Shown one piece after another: positions 16,812-26,360 of a stretch of 61,271 nt of DNA; position 1 is the first letter of the stretch; each line of letters opens with the position of its first letter. Origin of the DNA: Providencia burhodogranariea DSM 19968 (lineage in GTDB: Bacteria; Pseudomonadota; Gammaproteobacteria; Enterobacterales; Enterobacteriaceae); contig NZ_KB233227.1 in the NCBI RefSeq assembly GCF_000314855.2, positions 126,336 through 187,606 on the forward strand, written 5' to 3'. The notes beneath the pieces were generated by a model. The model saw only the letters and a program-made list of their open reading frames with translations, was not told the DNA's origin and made no database searches. The position numbers and the translations under genes were made by a program.

Positions 16812-17474
16812 ATGCAAAATAATATATATCTAACTGATACTTATCTTTATGAACTCGCAACTACCGTGCTTGAAAAAGGCAGTGATGAAGAGGGAAAATG
16901 GATTGCATTAACTGACAATATTTTTCATCCACAAGGTGGAGGGCAACCGGCAGATTCAGGATGGATAAATGATGAGCCTGTTCGTATTAAGAAACACTCA
17001 GGCGGTTTGGTTATAGCTTATTTGATTAACGATATTGAGTTTAATATTGGTAGCATCGTAAATGCTAAAATTGATAAACAACAACGTCAGTATTATTCAG
17101 CATTACATACGACAGGGCATTTATTAAGCTGGGAAATGGGGCGTTTTGGCTGGAAAGGGCAAAAAGGACACCATTTTCCTGATGAGTCGCGTGTTGAGTT
17201 CGGTGCAATTAGTGACGATGCAATGTCTATTGAGCAATTAGATGACAAAGAAATTGAACGCTTGGTCAATCAAAGTATAAGCAGTGATTATCCTGTAACG
17301 ATAGGGCAAAGAGGTGATTTACGTCTTTGTAGCGTTTCAGAAGGTGATGAGGTGCCATGTGGTGGCACGCATGTTAATTCACTAGGAAAGATTTGCCAAT
17401 TTTCGATTAAGTCGATGAAGTACAAAAAAGGGGTATTGCGGATTAGCTATGATGCTAAGCATGTCGATATTTAA
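16812..17474 (+). CDS. Alanyl-tRNA editing protein, AlaX-like
   Basis: A 220-residue stand-alone homologue of the AlaRS/ThrRS editing domain, which removes Ser or Gly from mischarged tRNA(Ala). The Zn-binding motif HTTGH lies at about residues 97-101 and the second half CGGTH at about 183-187. The N-terminal FHPQGGGQPADSG (about residue 38) is the conserved Gly-rich motif of the AlaX/AlaRS-type editing domain. It has its own spacing from ilvN beyond a terminator and is not part of the aaRS-like cluster. Confidence 0.85.
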   Translation: MQNNIYLTDTYLYELATTVLEKGSDEEGKWIALTDNIFHPQGGGQPADSGWINDEPVRIKKHSGGLVIAYLINDIEFNIGSIVNAKIDKQQRQYYSALHTTGHLLSWEMGRFGWKGQKGHHFPDESRVEFGAISDDAMSIEQLDDKEIERLVNQSISSDYPVTIGQRGDLRLCSVSEGDEVPCGGTHVNSLGKICQFSIKSMKYKKGVLRISYDAKHVDI

Positions 17475-17517
17475 CTATTTCAGTGTAAATTCATTACTCG
17501 ATGAGAGTGGTGAGAAG

Positions 17518-18075
17518 TTATATCCCATCACTTAAATGTGAATAGGTCATAACGACGGTGGCATTTAATTCCCCTTCCATGCAGAGATAGGAGTGGGGAA
17601 CATCACCACTAAAAGCATAAAAATCCCCTTCTTCTAATAATACAGTTTGCTTATCTTTTAACCGTAACATCAATGAGCCAGTGTGTAGCATAATGTGTTC
17701 ACGTGTACCATTCATGTGAGCAGGGCTATTAATGATTGCTCCTCGTTTCATATTGAGCTGCCAAATTTCTGAAATATTGCCCATATTGATGCGAAACTTA
17801 AACTGTTGTGAATAATCACCTTGTTGTGGTTCTGATTTTACTAAATAGGGATAAGCTTCGTGTTGGCGAGTGAAAAGATCGCTTAAAGGAAAACGCAGGG
17901 CAATCGCAATGGATTCTAATGTGTCGATACGAGGGTTTGAATCACCAGACTCTAATTTAGACAACGCAGCTTTTGAGATCCCAGATAAACGTGCTAATTC
18001 GTTTAATGATAAATGTCTAGCTTGCCTTAATAGACGCACTTTTTGACCAATCTTAGTGTTGATTTTCTTATCCAT
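17518..18075 (-). CDS. XRE-family regulator with C-terminal cupin domain
   Basis: A 185-residue protein. Residues about 8-65 form a lambda-repressor-type HTH (VRLLRQARHLSLNELARLSGISKAALSKLESG). Residues about 105-180 form a cupin (GTREHIMLHTGSLMLRL, LEEGDFYAFSGDVPHSY) that probably binds a small ligand. The architecture is that of SutR (YdcN)-type regulators of sulfur and amine metabolism. It is divergent from the TauE-like exporter gene and may control it; that link is inference from position. Confidence 0.85.
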   Translation of the reverse strand: MDKKINTKIGQKVRLLRQARHLSLNELARLSGISKAALSKLESGDSNPRIDTLESIAIALRFPLSDLFTRQHEAYPYLVKSEPQQGDYSQQFKFRINMGNISEIWQLNMKRGAIINSPAHMNGTREHIMLHTGSLMLRLKDKQTVLLEEGDFYAFSGDVPHSYLCMEGELNATVVMTYSHLSDGI

Positions 18076-18300
18076 AATCTGGCATCTCTAAAAAATAAAA
18101 TATGCTATTAATTCTATCATCATAACAATGAAATGTCAGAAATGAGCCAAGGCAGGCATAATATTTTGGAAGATAAATCAAATTACTAAAAATACCTTAT
18201 TTGATAGGGAAAGCTGAATTTGCAAATACAAATAACAGGACTATTTTATTTTTTGAGAAAAATTTATAGTGAGCGAAATCTTCCCTAAAAGGGCTTTATT

Positions 18301-19053
18301 ATGCCGTTCGACTTGTTTTCGCTAGAGATGGCTATCTGTATTGTTACGTTATTTTTTGCTTACTTAGTATTTGGCATGGCTGGTTTTGGTTCTGCCTTGA
18401 TAGCTACCCCTGTGTTGGCTATGTATCTTCCTTTAAATATGATAGTACCTATTTTAGCGCTAATAGATTTAACCGCTTCACTAATTAATCTGGTTAAAGA
18501 TGGTAAAAAGGCAGATTATCAGGAAATAAAATGGATTATTCCATTAATGGTTGTTGGAAGTTTAATTGGTGCTGCCATTCTGCTAAAAACGCGTCCAGAT
18601 ATTCTGGTTTTGCTTCTCGGTATCTTTGTGATTTGTTATGTGTTGCACTCTTTTTTTTCAAAAAAAGGGCAATCATATTTTTCAAAAATCTTAGTTGTTC
18701 CTTTTAGTTTAATTGGCGGTATTTTTAGTGCCTTATTTGGGAGTGGTGGTTTTATTTATGCCATGTACCTTTCAAGCCGTATTGCCGATAAACAGCAATT
18801 CCGTATCACTCAGATGACTTTGATTGGCTTTAGTACACTAACTCGTGTGATTATATTTCTTGTCATGGGGGTTTACGTCAATCTAGATATTCTATTGATA
18901 GCACTAGCTTTTTCACCAGCTATGCTGTTGGGGATCTGGGGTGGTCGTCATATTACATTGAGAATATCGCGCGAAACTTTTTTAAAAATTATCAATATCG
19001 TTATTTTTATTTCAGGCCTCGGCTTGCTATACCGCTATTTTTTTGTTTTATAA
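18301..19053 (+). CDS. TauE/SafE family membrane exporter
   Basis: A 250-residue protein with about seven to eight membrane helices. It shows the two family repeats, FGMAGFGSALIATPVLAM in the N-terminal half (about residue 24) and SLIGGIFSALFGSGGFIYAMYL in the C-terminal half (about residue 139). Family members export sulfite, sulfoacetate or related organosulfur anions. AAAAGGG lies before the ATG. Its divergent neighbour is an XRE-cupin regulator. The 277 bases downstream (19054-19330) show no gene. Confidence 0.8.
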   Translation: MPFDLFSLEMAICIVTLFFAYLVFGMAGFGSALIATPVLAMYLPLNMIVPILALIDLTASLINLVKDGKKADYQEIKWIIPLMVVGSLIGAAILLKTRPDILVLLLGIFVICYVLHSFFSKKGQSYFSKILVVPFSLIGGIFSALFGSGGFIYAMYLSSRIADKQQFRITQMTLIGFSTLTRVIIFLVMGVYVNLDILLIALAFSPAMLLGIWGGRHITLRISRETFLKIINIVIFISGLGLLYRYFFVL

Positions 19054-19330
19054 ATAACCAATTAATAGTGAATATATAAAATATGATACAATCGCCTTTC
19101 GTCATCTTAGGTTATCTTGAGTGGCGTTAGGCTTTTATTTTAGGCGGGCTATACTTTAAGAAGCATTATTGTTGATTTGCACTCAATATCCAGAGTCAGT
19201 GTTATCTATGCTCTTTGGGATGTGTTTGCTTATCGCCTAGATAAAATTCTAATTATTAACGGTATCTACCACCTTACTGAATAAATTTTAAAATGGATGC
19301 TTTCATGTATGAAAGCAAATTAATATCAAA

Positions 19331-20521
19331 ATGAGCTCTGAGAATCAGCGTTTACAACATCTTCGTCGTACTCCATCCTTCGCTATTTTTACCATTACCA
19401 CCAGCATTGCGGTGATTGGTATTGTTATTGGTTTAAGCATTCCCATGGTTGCACTCCGATTAAATAACGCGGGCATTAGTGAATTATATATTGGCGTTAT
19501 TTCTGCTGCGCCTGCTTTAGGAATGTTTTTAATTGCCCCTGTTGTACGGCGTATTGTGCATTGGTGTGGCAAACGACAAGCAATGTTAATCGCAACCATT
19601 ATTTCTGCTATTAGCTTACTCCCATTGCTTAGTTCATTACCACTATGGTTATTATTTCCAGTTCGCTTAATCACGGGGCTAGCGAGTGGTGTGCTTATTT
19701 GTTTAGGTGAGACATGGATTAATGAACTTTGTCCTGAAAATCGACGAGGTCGAATTTTAGCCATTTATACGACAGTTTTTACGGTTAGCCAATTGCTCGG
19801 ACCTTCTTTTATTGCTTATTACGGCGTTGAAGACAAATCGCCTCTACTTATTTGTACACTGATCCACTTAATTTCTGTAATGCTATTTTTAGTGATGGAT
19901 CAAAAAGTAGGTGATCGTATTTCTGATACGGCAAGTGAGTCTCGCTTCTCGATTATTCAATTTGTTAAAGTAGCGCCTGGGATTTGTGCCGGAATTCTCT
20001 TTTTTGCTTTTTTTGATGGCACCATTTTGTCGATATTTCCGATTTATGGAATGGGAATGGGACACACAGAAGCTATCGCTGCGATGATGATTAGCGCTAT
20101 TTTAGCGGGTGATGCAATAATGCAAATGCCATTTGGTTGGCTAGCTGACCATATGAATCGTGAAAAATTGTATCGCATCTGTGGTATTTTGACGCTTGGA
20201 GTGAGTTGCCTATTACCTTTCATGATCACGCATCATATTTTTATCTGGATATTGTTGTTTGTGTTAGGGGCCACAGCTGGCGCTATTTATACAATTGCTC
20301 TAGTGCAGATTGGCCAATATTTTCGAGGTAATGATTTGATTATTGCAAACGCTGCTGCTGCCATGTTATGGGGGATTGGTAACCTTTCAGGGCCTTTATT
20401 AGCAGGGATTGCAACCTCGATTTCACCAACTGGATTACCAGTGTTACTTATTTTAGTTGCCGCTGTATTTCTGTGGTTTACCCGTAATAAATTTAGCGCT
20501 CAAATTATGCGGCAAGCATAA
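19331..20521 (+). CDS. MFS transporter, YcaD-like
   Basis: A 396-residue, 12-helix MFS protein. RRIVHWCGKRQAML (about residue 75) is the loop 2-3 motif, GETWINELCPENRRGRILAIY (about residue 125) is a segment typical of the YcaD-type subfamily, and GWLADHMNREKLYR (about residue 270) is the repeat of the loop motif. The substrate is unknown. Two head-to-head genes end at the shared hairpin at 20526-20558. Confidence 0.75.
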   Translation: MSSENQRLQHLRRTPSFAIFTITTSIAVIGIVIGLSIPMVALRLNNAGISELYIGVISAAPALGMFLIAPVVRRIVHWCGKRQAMLIATIISAISLLPLLSSLPLWLLFPVRLITGLASGVLICLGETWINELCPENRRGRILAIYTTVFTVSQLLGPSFIAYYGVEDKSPLLICTLIHLISVMLFLVMDQKVGDRISDTASESRFSIIQFVKVAPGICAGILFFAFFDGTILSIFPIYGMGMGHTEAIAAMMISAILAGDAIMQMPFGWLADHMNREKLYRICGILTLGVSCLLPFMITHHIFIWILLFVLGATAGAIYTIALVQIGQYFRGNDLIIANAAAAMLWGIGNLSGPLLAGIATSISPTGLPVLLILVAAVFLWFTRNKFSAQIMRQA

Positions 20522-20525
20522 AAAA

Positions 20526-20558
20526 GTTCTGTGCCAGTAATATTAACTGGCACAGAAC
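20526..20558. terminator. Bidirectional terminator between convergent genes
   Basis: A perfect 13-bp stem, GTTCTGTGCCAGT (20526-20538) and its complement (20546-20558), with a 7-nt loop. A-runs precede it and T-runs follow, so it can stop transcripts from both sides. Confidence 0.88.
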
Positions 20559-20568
20559 GACAAGTTTT

Positions 20569-22251
20569 TTATTCAATATTTTTATAAACCACTAAGTTTT
20601 CATTGAGCTGTAGAGGGCGATGATTTGTCCAAAATAATGCCATTCCTTGTGGCGCTGGCTCTATTTGTTTAGATAACACTATCAACCAGCGACATTGTTG
20701 TGGTTTTGCAAAATACTTTTGCCGTTGATGCAGAATTTTTGTGTAATAATACAACATTGGCGCTTCAGACTCACCGATATCGTATGATGCCATACAGTCA
20801 TTTGCATGATAAAGCCCATCAAGTTGTTTGTTTAAATCCACAAAAACACTTTCAAATCCTTTTGTGTAATCGATCCAACTTAAGAATAGAGTTGACATAA
20901 TGCCCCATACGATACACATACCTAACGCCCAATTTTGTATTGCATGCACAGCTATTTGTGTACTCAATAATCGGTTCCGTAAAAACCAGATTATAGTTAG
21001 AGCAGCGGCACAGGTTATTGCAATAACAGAAAATGGCATTTGATAGTTCATAGGTAGCCAGCGGCTAAAAGGGAAAAGCCAAGTCTCGGTATAGCCTGAA
21101 AGCGCGATAAAATAACAAACCCAAAGGAATATAATCAATATTGACCAAAAAACTGTGGCGAAGCTTGAAAACAACCGTAATGATTTTTCGGGAATACTGA
21201 GTAGCGTTTGTGTACCTAATATGGCGAACGGAGCAATAAAAGGAAGTAAATAGAGTGCACGGCCAGTAGCTGAAATTTGCAAAATTATAATAGCGAGTAG
21301 CGGGAACATAACTAGTAAATATTCATTAGTGCTATGAAGTGTTTGTAATGGTTTTTTGAGGAAATAGATTACCGCCAATATACCTGAAGGTAAGGCAAAA
21401 AAGATAACAGCGGCTGGAATACGCGTTAAGTTAGCTTTAGCCCCAAGTTTCTCTACAGAAAAACCTGAAAAGCGACCAATATTATTTTCCCAAAGCCAAG
21501 CCATAAAGAGTTCAGGTTGTTGGTGATAGAGCAGGATTGGCCAAGGTAAGATCAAAATGAGAGCGGCGGAGCCGGCCATTATTATTGGGAACCAAAAAGT
21601 TTTCTGACGACACTGAGGGTGGAAAATAGGGGTTAGTAGTAAGCTAATCCACAATACACCCGGAACAAAAGCGCCTTTAGATAACATGGTGATCACTGTA
21701 CCCAGTGCTAACCACAGCGCTGACATTCTAATTTGTTGTTGTTGTATTAACCCTAGAATGCCATACAAGCCAATGGTTGCCCCTGCCATAAGTGCCACAT
21801 CAGTAAACATATCATGGCTGTGCCGCAAAATACCGGGTGAACAAGCATAGAGAGCGAGTGCTATCCAGATACGTTTATCCTCAAAGCTAGTTGCGTTAAA
21901 AGCACGGCGGGCTAATAGCAGGAAAAACAAAAAATTAATAATAGAAAAAAACAACGTAGCACAACGCGCTGCATCATAGAGCGGCATTACATCAGAAAAT
22001 AAATGTGACATGATAGTCGCTACCCAGTAATACAGTGGCGGTTTTTCCATAAATGGCTCACCTGCATTAGTGGGTATTAACCAATTTCCACTCTCAAACA
22101 TGGTTTGAATAATGCCAAAACTATAATTTTCATCTTGCTTCCACGGTGTGTGCCCATATATTCCGGGTAAAAGATAGATAATTAAAAAACCTATAAATAG
22201 AATAAATAAATTATTTTCTGTAGGTGTTAATTTACTATGTATTTTTTTCAT
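20569..22251 (-). CDS. ArnT-like GT39/GT83 family glycosyltransferase
   Basis: A 560-residue protein with about 12 membrane helices and the large first periplasmic loop of the PMT/ArnT fold. WKQDENYSFGIIQTM (about residue 39) carries the catalytic-type Asp-Glu, and GEPFMEKPPLYYWVA (about residue 63) is the second family motif. These enzymes move a sugar from undecaprenyl phosphate to lipid A or another acceptor in the periplasm. The usual arn operon partners are absent here, so the acceptor is open. A soluble domain lies at about residues 470-560. Confidence 0.78.
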   Translation of the reverse strand: MKKIHSKLTPTENNLFILFIGFLIIYLLPGIYGHTPWKQDENYSFGIIQTMFESGNWLIPTNAGEPFMEKPPLYYWVATIMSHLFSDVMPLYDAARCATLFFSIINFLFFLLLARRAFNATSFEDKRIWIALALYACSPGILRHSHDMFTDVALMAGATIGLYGILGLIQQQQIRMSALWLALGTVITMLSKGAFVPGVLWISLLLTPIFHPQCRQKTFWFPIIMAGSAALILILPWPILLYHQQPELFMAWLWENNIGRFSGFSVEKLGAKANLTRIPAAVIFFALPSGILAVIYFLKKPLQTLHSTNEYLLVMFPLLAIIILQISATGRALYLLPFIAPFAILGTQTLLSIPEKSLRLFSSFATVFWSILIIFLWVCYFIALSGYTETWLFPFSRWLPMNYQMPFSVIAITCAAALTIIWFLRNRLLSTQIAVHAIQNWALGMCIVWGIMSTLFLSWIDYTKGFESVFVDLNKQLDGLYHANDCMASYDIGESEAPMLYYYTKILHQRQKYFAKPQQCRWLIVLSKQIEPAPQGMALFWTNHRPLQLNENLVVYKNIE

Positions 22252-22940
22252 ATTAATATATGTCAGCGAGTTTGTTTTTTATAAAACGTTTAATTTAATT
22301 AAATTAGTTCTGTTTTTTTCTTTTAAATCATTGTATTGGTGATTTGTTAAGTTCTGCTTTAACATTTAATGATAAGTTTGTTCTAAGTAAAGTAAATATA
22401 ATCCAAGTATTAATAACTTAAGTTACCTTATTTATATTTCTCTTAATTAGATAAGATTTAATTTTAGCAAACTATTTATTAACTGTGACTAAACAAAAAT
22501 AAGTATCTTTATATGTAAAATTATTTTAATGAGATCGACTTGCTATAATTGAGTAATTTGAATCACTGTATTTATCTATGCTTACTAAGGTGTCCTCGCT
22601 CAATGTTTGTATGTAATTTAACTTATGTTAAGAATAGAGGTATCAAGCAAATTACTGGCGATTTTCGCTATTTTTAAAGAAGAATATCACTGAAATTTAA
22701 ATTAAGCTTGATTGGAAATAGTCTGTGAATTGACCTCATTTAAAAACACTTGATCAATTCGCCTATTTTGACTGATAATTGCGCGCTTCATCATGTGCCA
22801 TTCTCCACCATCAAAGCCAAACGATTGCGTTATTAATGTTAATTAAGGAAATGACTTAATAATTTCAAGATTTTTAAAAACGTAATCGTTTTCGTTAGTG
22901 GAGTTGGTTGCTTTTAGTCATGTTTAGCAGGGGTAACTCC
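22252..22940. other. Long intergenic region upstream of adeQ
   Basis: About 690 bases of AT-rich DNA between divergent genes. Apart from the PurR box at 22880-22895, I see no gene and no strong repeat. Purine riboswitch features were not found. Confidence 0.5.
22880..22895. promoter_or_regulatory. PurR operator upstream of adeQ
   Basis: ACGTAATCGTTTTCGT fits the PurR consensus ACGCAAACGTTTGCGT at 13 of 16 bases, with the central CGTTT retained. It lies 45 bases before the adeQ start, a sensible place for repression by purines. Confidence 0.75.
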
Positions 22941-24287
22941 ATGTCTGGCCAGCAGGCTTCAACCAATTGTAAATTGGATAAATACTTTAAAATTTCAGCA
23001 CGTGGCTCATCCGTTCGTCGCGAAATTATTGCAGGATTAACAACATTTTTGGCGATGGTCTATTCCGTTATCGTCGTACCTGGAATGTTAGGGCAAGCTG
23101 GTTTTCCCCCAACAGCAGTATTTATCGCTACCTGTTTAGTGGCTGGTTTCGGCTCATTATTAATGGGATTGTGGGCTAATCTGCCAATGGCGATTGGTTG
23201 TGCTATTTCATTAACGGCATTTACTGCATTTAGCTTAGTTCTTGGGCAGCAAATCAGTATTCCTGTCGCATTGGGTGCTGTTTTCTTAATGGGGTGCTTA
23301 TTTACCATTATTTCAATAACAGGGATCCGCAGTTGGATTCTCCGTAACATGCCAATGGGGATCGCCCACGGTACAGGTATTGGTATTGGTTTATTTTTAC
23401 TGCTTATTGCTGCAAGTGGCGTTGGTTTAGTGATTAAAAACCCAAATGCAGGTCTACCTGTCACGCTGGGTGAATTTACCTCTTTTCCTGTTTTAATGTC
23501 ATTAGCTGGCCTTGCAGTTATTTTTGGCTTAGAAAAACGTCGCTTCCCAGGTGGCGTATTGTTGGTGATAATCGCTATTTCAATCATTGGCTTGATTTTC
23601 GACCCAGAAGTTAAATACCAAGGTTTCTTTAAACTACCTTCACTCGGTGAAGATGGTTTATCTTTAATGTTCAATATGGATATTATGGGCGCTTTACAGC
23701 CCGTTATTTTGCCAAGCTTACTCGCATTGGTTATGACGGCGGTATTTGATGCAACGGGCACTATTCGTGCTGTTGCTGGGCAAGCTAATTTACTCGATAA
23801 AGACGGGCAAATTATTGATGGAGGCAAGGCGCTAACAGCCGACTCTGTGAGTAGTATTTTTGCGGGAGCAATTGGTGCCTCACCAGCCGCAGTTTATATT
23901 GAGTCTGCTGCTGGGACTGCTACTGGTGGTCGTACTGGCTTAACTGCGGTGATTGTTGGCGTATTGTTCTTATTTATTCTGTTCTTATCACCGCTATCAT
24001 ACTTAGTACCTGCTTATGCTACTGCACCTGCACTGATGTATGTTGGTCTTCTGATGTTGAGCAATGTTTCTAAATTAAATTTTGATGATCTTGTTGATTC
24101 AATGTCAGGCTTACTGTGTGCGGTGTTTATTGTTCTGACTTGTAATATTGTTACCGGTATTATGTTGGGCTTCGCGGCATTAGTCATTGGGCGTATTTTT
24201 GCGGGTGAATGGCGTAAACTGAATATTGGTACCGTGATTATTGCTGTCCTTCTGGTGGCGTTTTATGCTTCTGGATTAGCCATCTAA
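22941..24287 (+). CDS. adeQ: Adenine permease (NCS2 / AzgA-like)
   Basis: A 448-residue, 14-helix purine permease that imports adenine with protons. The sequence follows E. coli AdeQ (YieG) almost line by line: [19 protein letters not shown] near the N-terminus, [20 protein letters not shown] (about residue 265) and [20 protein letters not shown] (about residue 312). These last two segments hold the substrate-binding half-helices. The ATG at 22941 is chosen because AGGGG lies upstream and the protein then has family length; an earlier in-frame ATG at 22908 lacks a site. A PurR box precedes it and a strong terminator follows. Confidence 0.93.
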   Translation: MSGQQASTNCKLDKYFKISARGSSVRREIIAGLTTFLAMVYSVIVVPGMLGQAGFPPTAVFIATCLVAGFGSLLMGLWANLPMAIGCAISLTAFTAFSLVLGQQISIPVALGAVFLMGCLFTIISITGIRSWILRNMPMGIAHGTGIGIGLFLLLIAASGVGLVIKNPNAGLPVTLGEFTSFPVLMSLAGLAVIFGLEKRRFPGGVLLVIIAISIIGLIFDPEVKYQGFFKLPSLGEDGLSLMFNMDIMGALQPVILPSLLALVMTAVFDATGTIRAVAGQANLLDKDGQIIDGGKALTADSVSSIFAGAIGASPAAVYIESAAGTATGGRTGLTAVIVGVLFLFILFLSPLSYLVPAYATAPALMYVGLLMLSNVSKLNFDDLVDSMSGLLCAVFIVLTCNIVTGIMLGFAALVIGRIFAGEWRKLNIGTVIIAVLLVAFYASGLAI

Positions 24288-24302
24288 AAACGATAACTCT
24301 AT

Positions 24303-24328
24303 AAGGGGGGGTATTGATCCCCCCCTTT
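24303..24328 (+). terminator. Terminator of adeQ
   Basis: AAGGGGGGG and CCCCCCCTT form a 9-bp stem with a 7-nt loop, ending in TTT. Confidence 0.85.
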
Positions 24329-24407
24329 AATAAATTATCGCGATTAATCTTAAAGTTTGAATTATTTTCCCGTCTAGTAGTTAGTTAGGGATAGAATATA
24401 TCTATCC

Positions 24408-24542
24408 ATCATATTTCAAGATGTCATTGGCTGCGCATACAATCGAAATTTGAGACTAGAACCACAGTGTTGATTGTGGCTCTAAGTATTTTTTGTGGCA
24501 ATAGCTTTATTAATTTCTTGCATGCATCTTGAATTATTTAGG
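24408..24542. repeat. Dispersed intergenic repeat, copy A (about 130 bp)
   Basis: The left end CATCATATTTCAAGATG and the right end GCATGCATCTTGAATTATTT are imperfect inverted repeats of each other. The same pair of ends recurs at 41693-41820 (opposite orientation) and 53273-53400. The inside carries a hairpin at about 24456-24484. A small non-autonomous mobile element or folding mRNA element is possible. Confidence 0.6.
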
Positions 24543-24572
24543 ATAAAAAAGGCGGTAAATGAAGTGAAACCT

Positions 24573-24680
24573 ATGGGTTTTCACGAGTTGCTGGCTTTAC
24601 TGAAAAAAATTTCATGGCCTGACGTGCTAACTCTTACTCTGCTGCGACTGGCCATGTTTGTGTTTGGTTCGTCTAGTTAA
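24573..24680 (+). CDS. Possible 35-residue membrane peptide upstream of yjcE
   Basis: ATG 24573 opens a short frame ending TAA 14 bases before yjcE. It has an amphipathic start (MGFHELLALLKKISW) and a hydrophobic stretch of about 15 residues. The ribosome binding site is weak. It may be a leader peptide or a tiny membrane protein, or chance. Confidence 0.3.
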   Translation: MGFHELLALLKKISWPDVLTLTLLRLAMFVFGSSS

Positions 24681-24694
24681 TCAGTAAGGGCAAC

Positions 24695-26344
24695 ATGGAA
24701 ATTTTCTTTACGATTCTCATCTTAATTTTAGCAGTCTCAGTTTCTGGGGTAGTGACAAAAGTCATTCCTATTCGTATTCCATTACCCTTAATTCAAATTG
24801 CTATTGGTGCATTACTTGCATGGCCGCAGTTCGGGCTGCATGTTTCGTTTGATCCTGAATTATTTATGGTGTTATTGATCCCTCCGTTGTTATTTGCTGA
24901 TGGATGGAAAACGCCAACCCGTGAATTTTTTCAAAACGGACGAGAAATCTTTATTCTTGTATTAGTGTTGGTATTGGTGACAGTTGTTGGGATTGGCTAT
25001 TTAATCTATTGGTTGATGCCGGGGATCCCTTTGATTGCAGCATTTGCACTTGCTGCGGTTTTATCACCAACCGATGCGGTTGCGCTTTCTTCTATAGTGG
25101 GCAAAGGGCGTATTCCTAAACGAATGATGAGCGTGTTAGAAGGTGAAGCATTGATGAATGATGCTTCCGGCCTTGTTGCGTTAAAATTTGCAGTTGCAAT
25201 TGCAATGGGCACGATGGTGTTCTCTGTATCTGGTGTTGCCGTTGAGTTCTTTACCGTGGCGGTGGGGGGCTTATTATCAGGTATTGCAGTTACTTGGGTG
25301 TATAGCAAATCATTACGCTTGATGAGCCGTTGGACAGGGGATGATCCCGCAACTCAGATCGTATTTATGTTGCTGTTACCATTTGCCTCCTACATGATTG
25401 CCGAACATATTGGCTTCTCAGGTATTTTAGCGGCCGTTGCCTCGGGTATGACTATCACCAAATCTGGCGTTATGCGCAATGCGCCACTTGCTATGAGGTT
25501 ACGAGCTGATAGTGTGTGGTCGATGTTGGAATTTGTTTTCAACGGATTAGTGTTTATCATGCTTGGTCTGCAATTACCGGGTATTTGGGAAACGACCGTT
25601 ATTCAAGCCGAATTGGATCCGAGTGTTGAAACTTGGATGCTGTTTGCGGCAGTTGGTGTTATTTATATTGCCTTACTGTTTCTTCGTTTTTGTTGGTTGT
25701 GGCTGATGAAAAGGTTCAGCCGTCTATTTTTAAAGAAAAAACCCTTACAGTTTGCTAATTATACAGTGCGAGAGCTTTGGTTAGCTTCTTTTGCGGGGGT
25801 ACGCGGTACAATTACACTCGCTGGTGTACTTTCAGTACCACTATTTTTAACAGATGGCTCACCATTCCCCGCACGTTATCAATTGGTTTTTATTGCCGCA
25901 GGGGTGATTTTATTCTCAATATTCGCTGGTGTTATTGCTCTACCACTGTTGTTACGCAACTTTAAAGTAGGTGATAAAGAAGCTGATATTAATGAAATAC
26001 GTATGGCAAAAGCGGCTATGGCAGAAGTTGCGATTGTCAGCTTGAACAAGATGGAAGAGCGGTTATCTGCTGATGTAGATGAAAAATTGGATCAAGAAGA
26101 TATCAGTGAGGTGGCATCAAGGGTCATAGGGCACTTGAGGCGACGTACTGTTGCTCAGGATGAGATTGAACATAATTTACAGATTGAAGATCTTGAGAGA
26201 CGTTTCAGGTTAACGGCTTTACGTGCTGAGCGTGGAGAACTTTATCACCTCCGTGCAACGCGTAAAATCAGTAATGAAACGCTGCAATCCTTACTCCTTG
26301 ATCTCGATTTATTGGAAGCTGTATTGATTGAAAAAGATCATTAA
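24695..26344 (+). CDS. yjcE: CPA1-family Na+/H+ antiporter YjcE
   Basis: A 549-residue cation/proton antiporter of the inner membrane. The N-terminal 410 residues contain about 12 helices, with the family motifs VLSPTDAVAL (about residue 122) and EGEALMNDASGLVALKFA (about residue 148), whose Asn-Asp pair is the ion-binding site. The C-terminal 130 residues are a charged, helical cytoplasmic tail, KMEERLSADVDEKL through ERRFRLTALRAER. Length and sequence pattern match E. coli YjcE. bioP begins 17 bases after its stop. Confidence 0.92.
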   Translation: MEIFFTILILILAVSVSGVVTKVIPIRIPLPLIQIAIGALLAWPQFGLHVSFDPELFMVLLIPPLLFADGWKTPTREFFQNGREIFILVLVLVLVTVVGIGYLIYWLMPGIPLIAAFALAAVLSPTDAVALSSIVGKGRIPKRMMSVLEGEALMNDASGLVALKFAVAIAMGTMVFSVSGVAVEFFTVAVGGLLSGIAVTWVYSKSLRLMSRWTGDDPATQIVFMLLLPFASYMIAEHIGFSGILAAVASGMTITKSGVMRNAPLAMRLRADSVWSMLEFVFNGLVFIMLGLQLPGIWETTVIQAELDPSVETWMLFAAVGVIYIALLFLRFCWLWLMKRFSRLFLKKKPLQFANYTVRELWLASFAGVRGTITLAGVLSVPLFLTDGSPFPARYQLVFIAAGVILFSIFAGVIALPLLLRNFKVGDKEADINEIRMAKAAMAEVAIVSLNKMEERLSADVDEKLDQEDISEVASRVIGHLRRRTVAQDEIEHNLQIEDLERRFRLTALRAERGELYHLRATRKISNETLQSLLLDLDLLEAVLIEKDH

Positions 26345-26360
26345 CTGAGATAATCAAATA

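Noticed and set aside
16812-17474. AlaX editing protein as part of the synthetase-like cluster
   Set aside because: It lies on the other strand, beyond ilvBN and its terminator, has ordinary composition, and AlaX genes are common in such chromosomes.
22252-22940. Purine riboswitch upstream of adeQ
   Set aside because: No purine aptamer core was found, while a PurR box explains the control.
22941-24287. Long frames antisense to adeQ, ilvB and fadB
   Set aside because: They follow from codon bias on the coding strand, have no ribosome sites and no protein family character.
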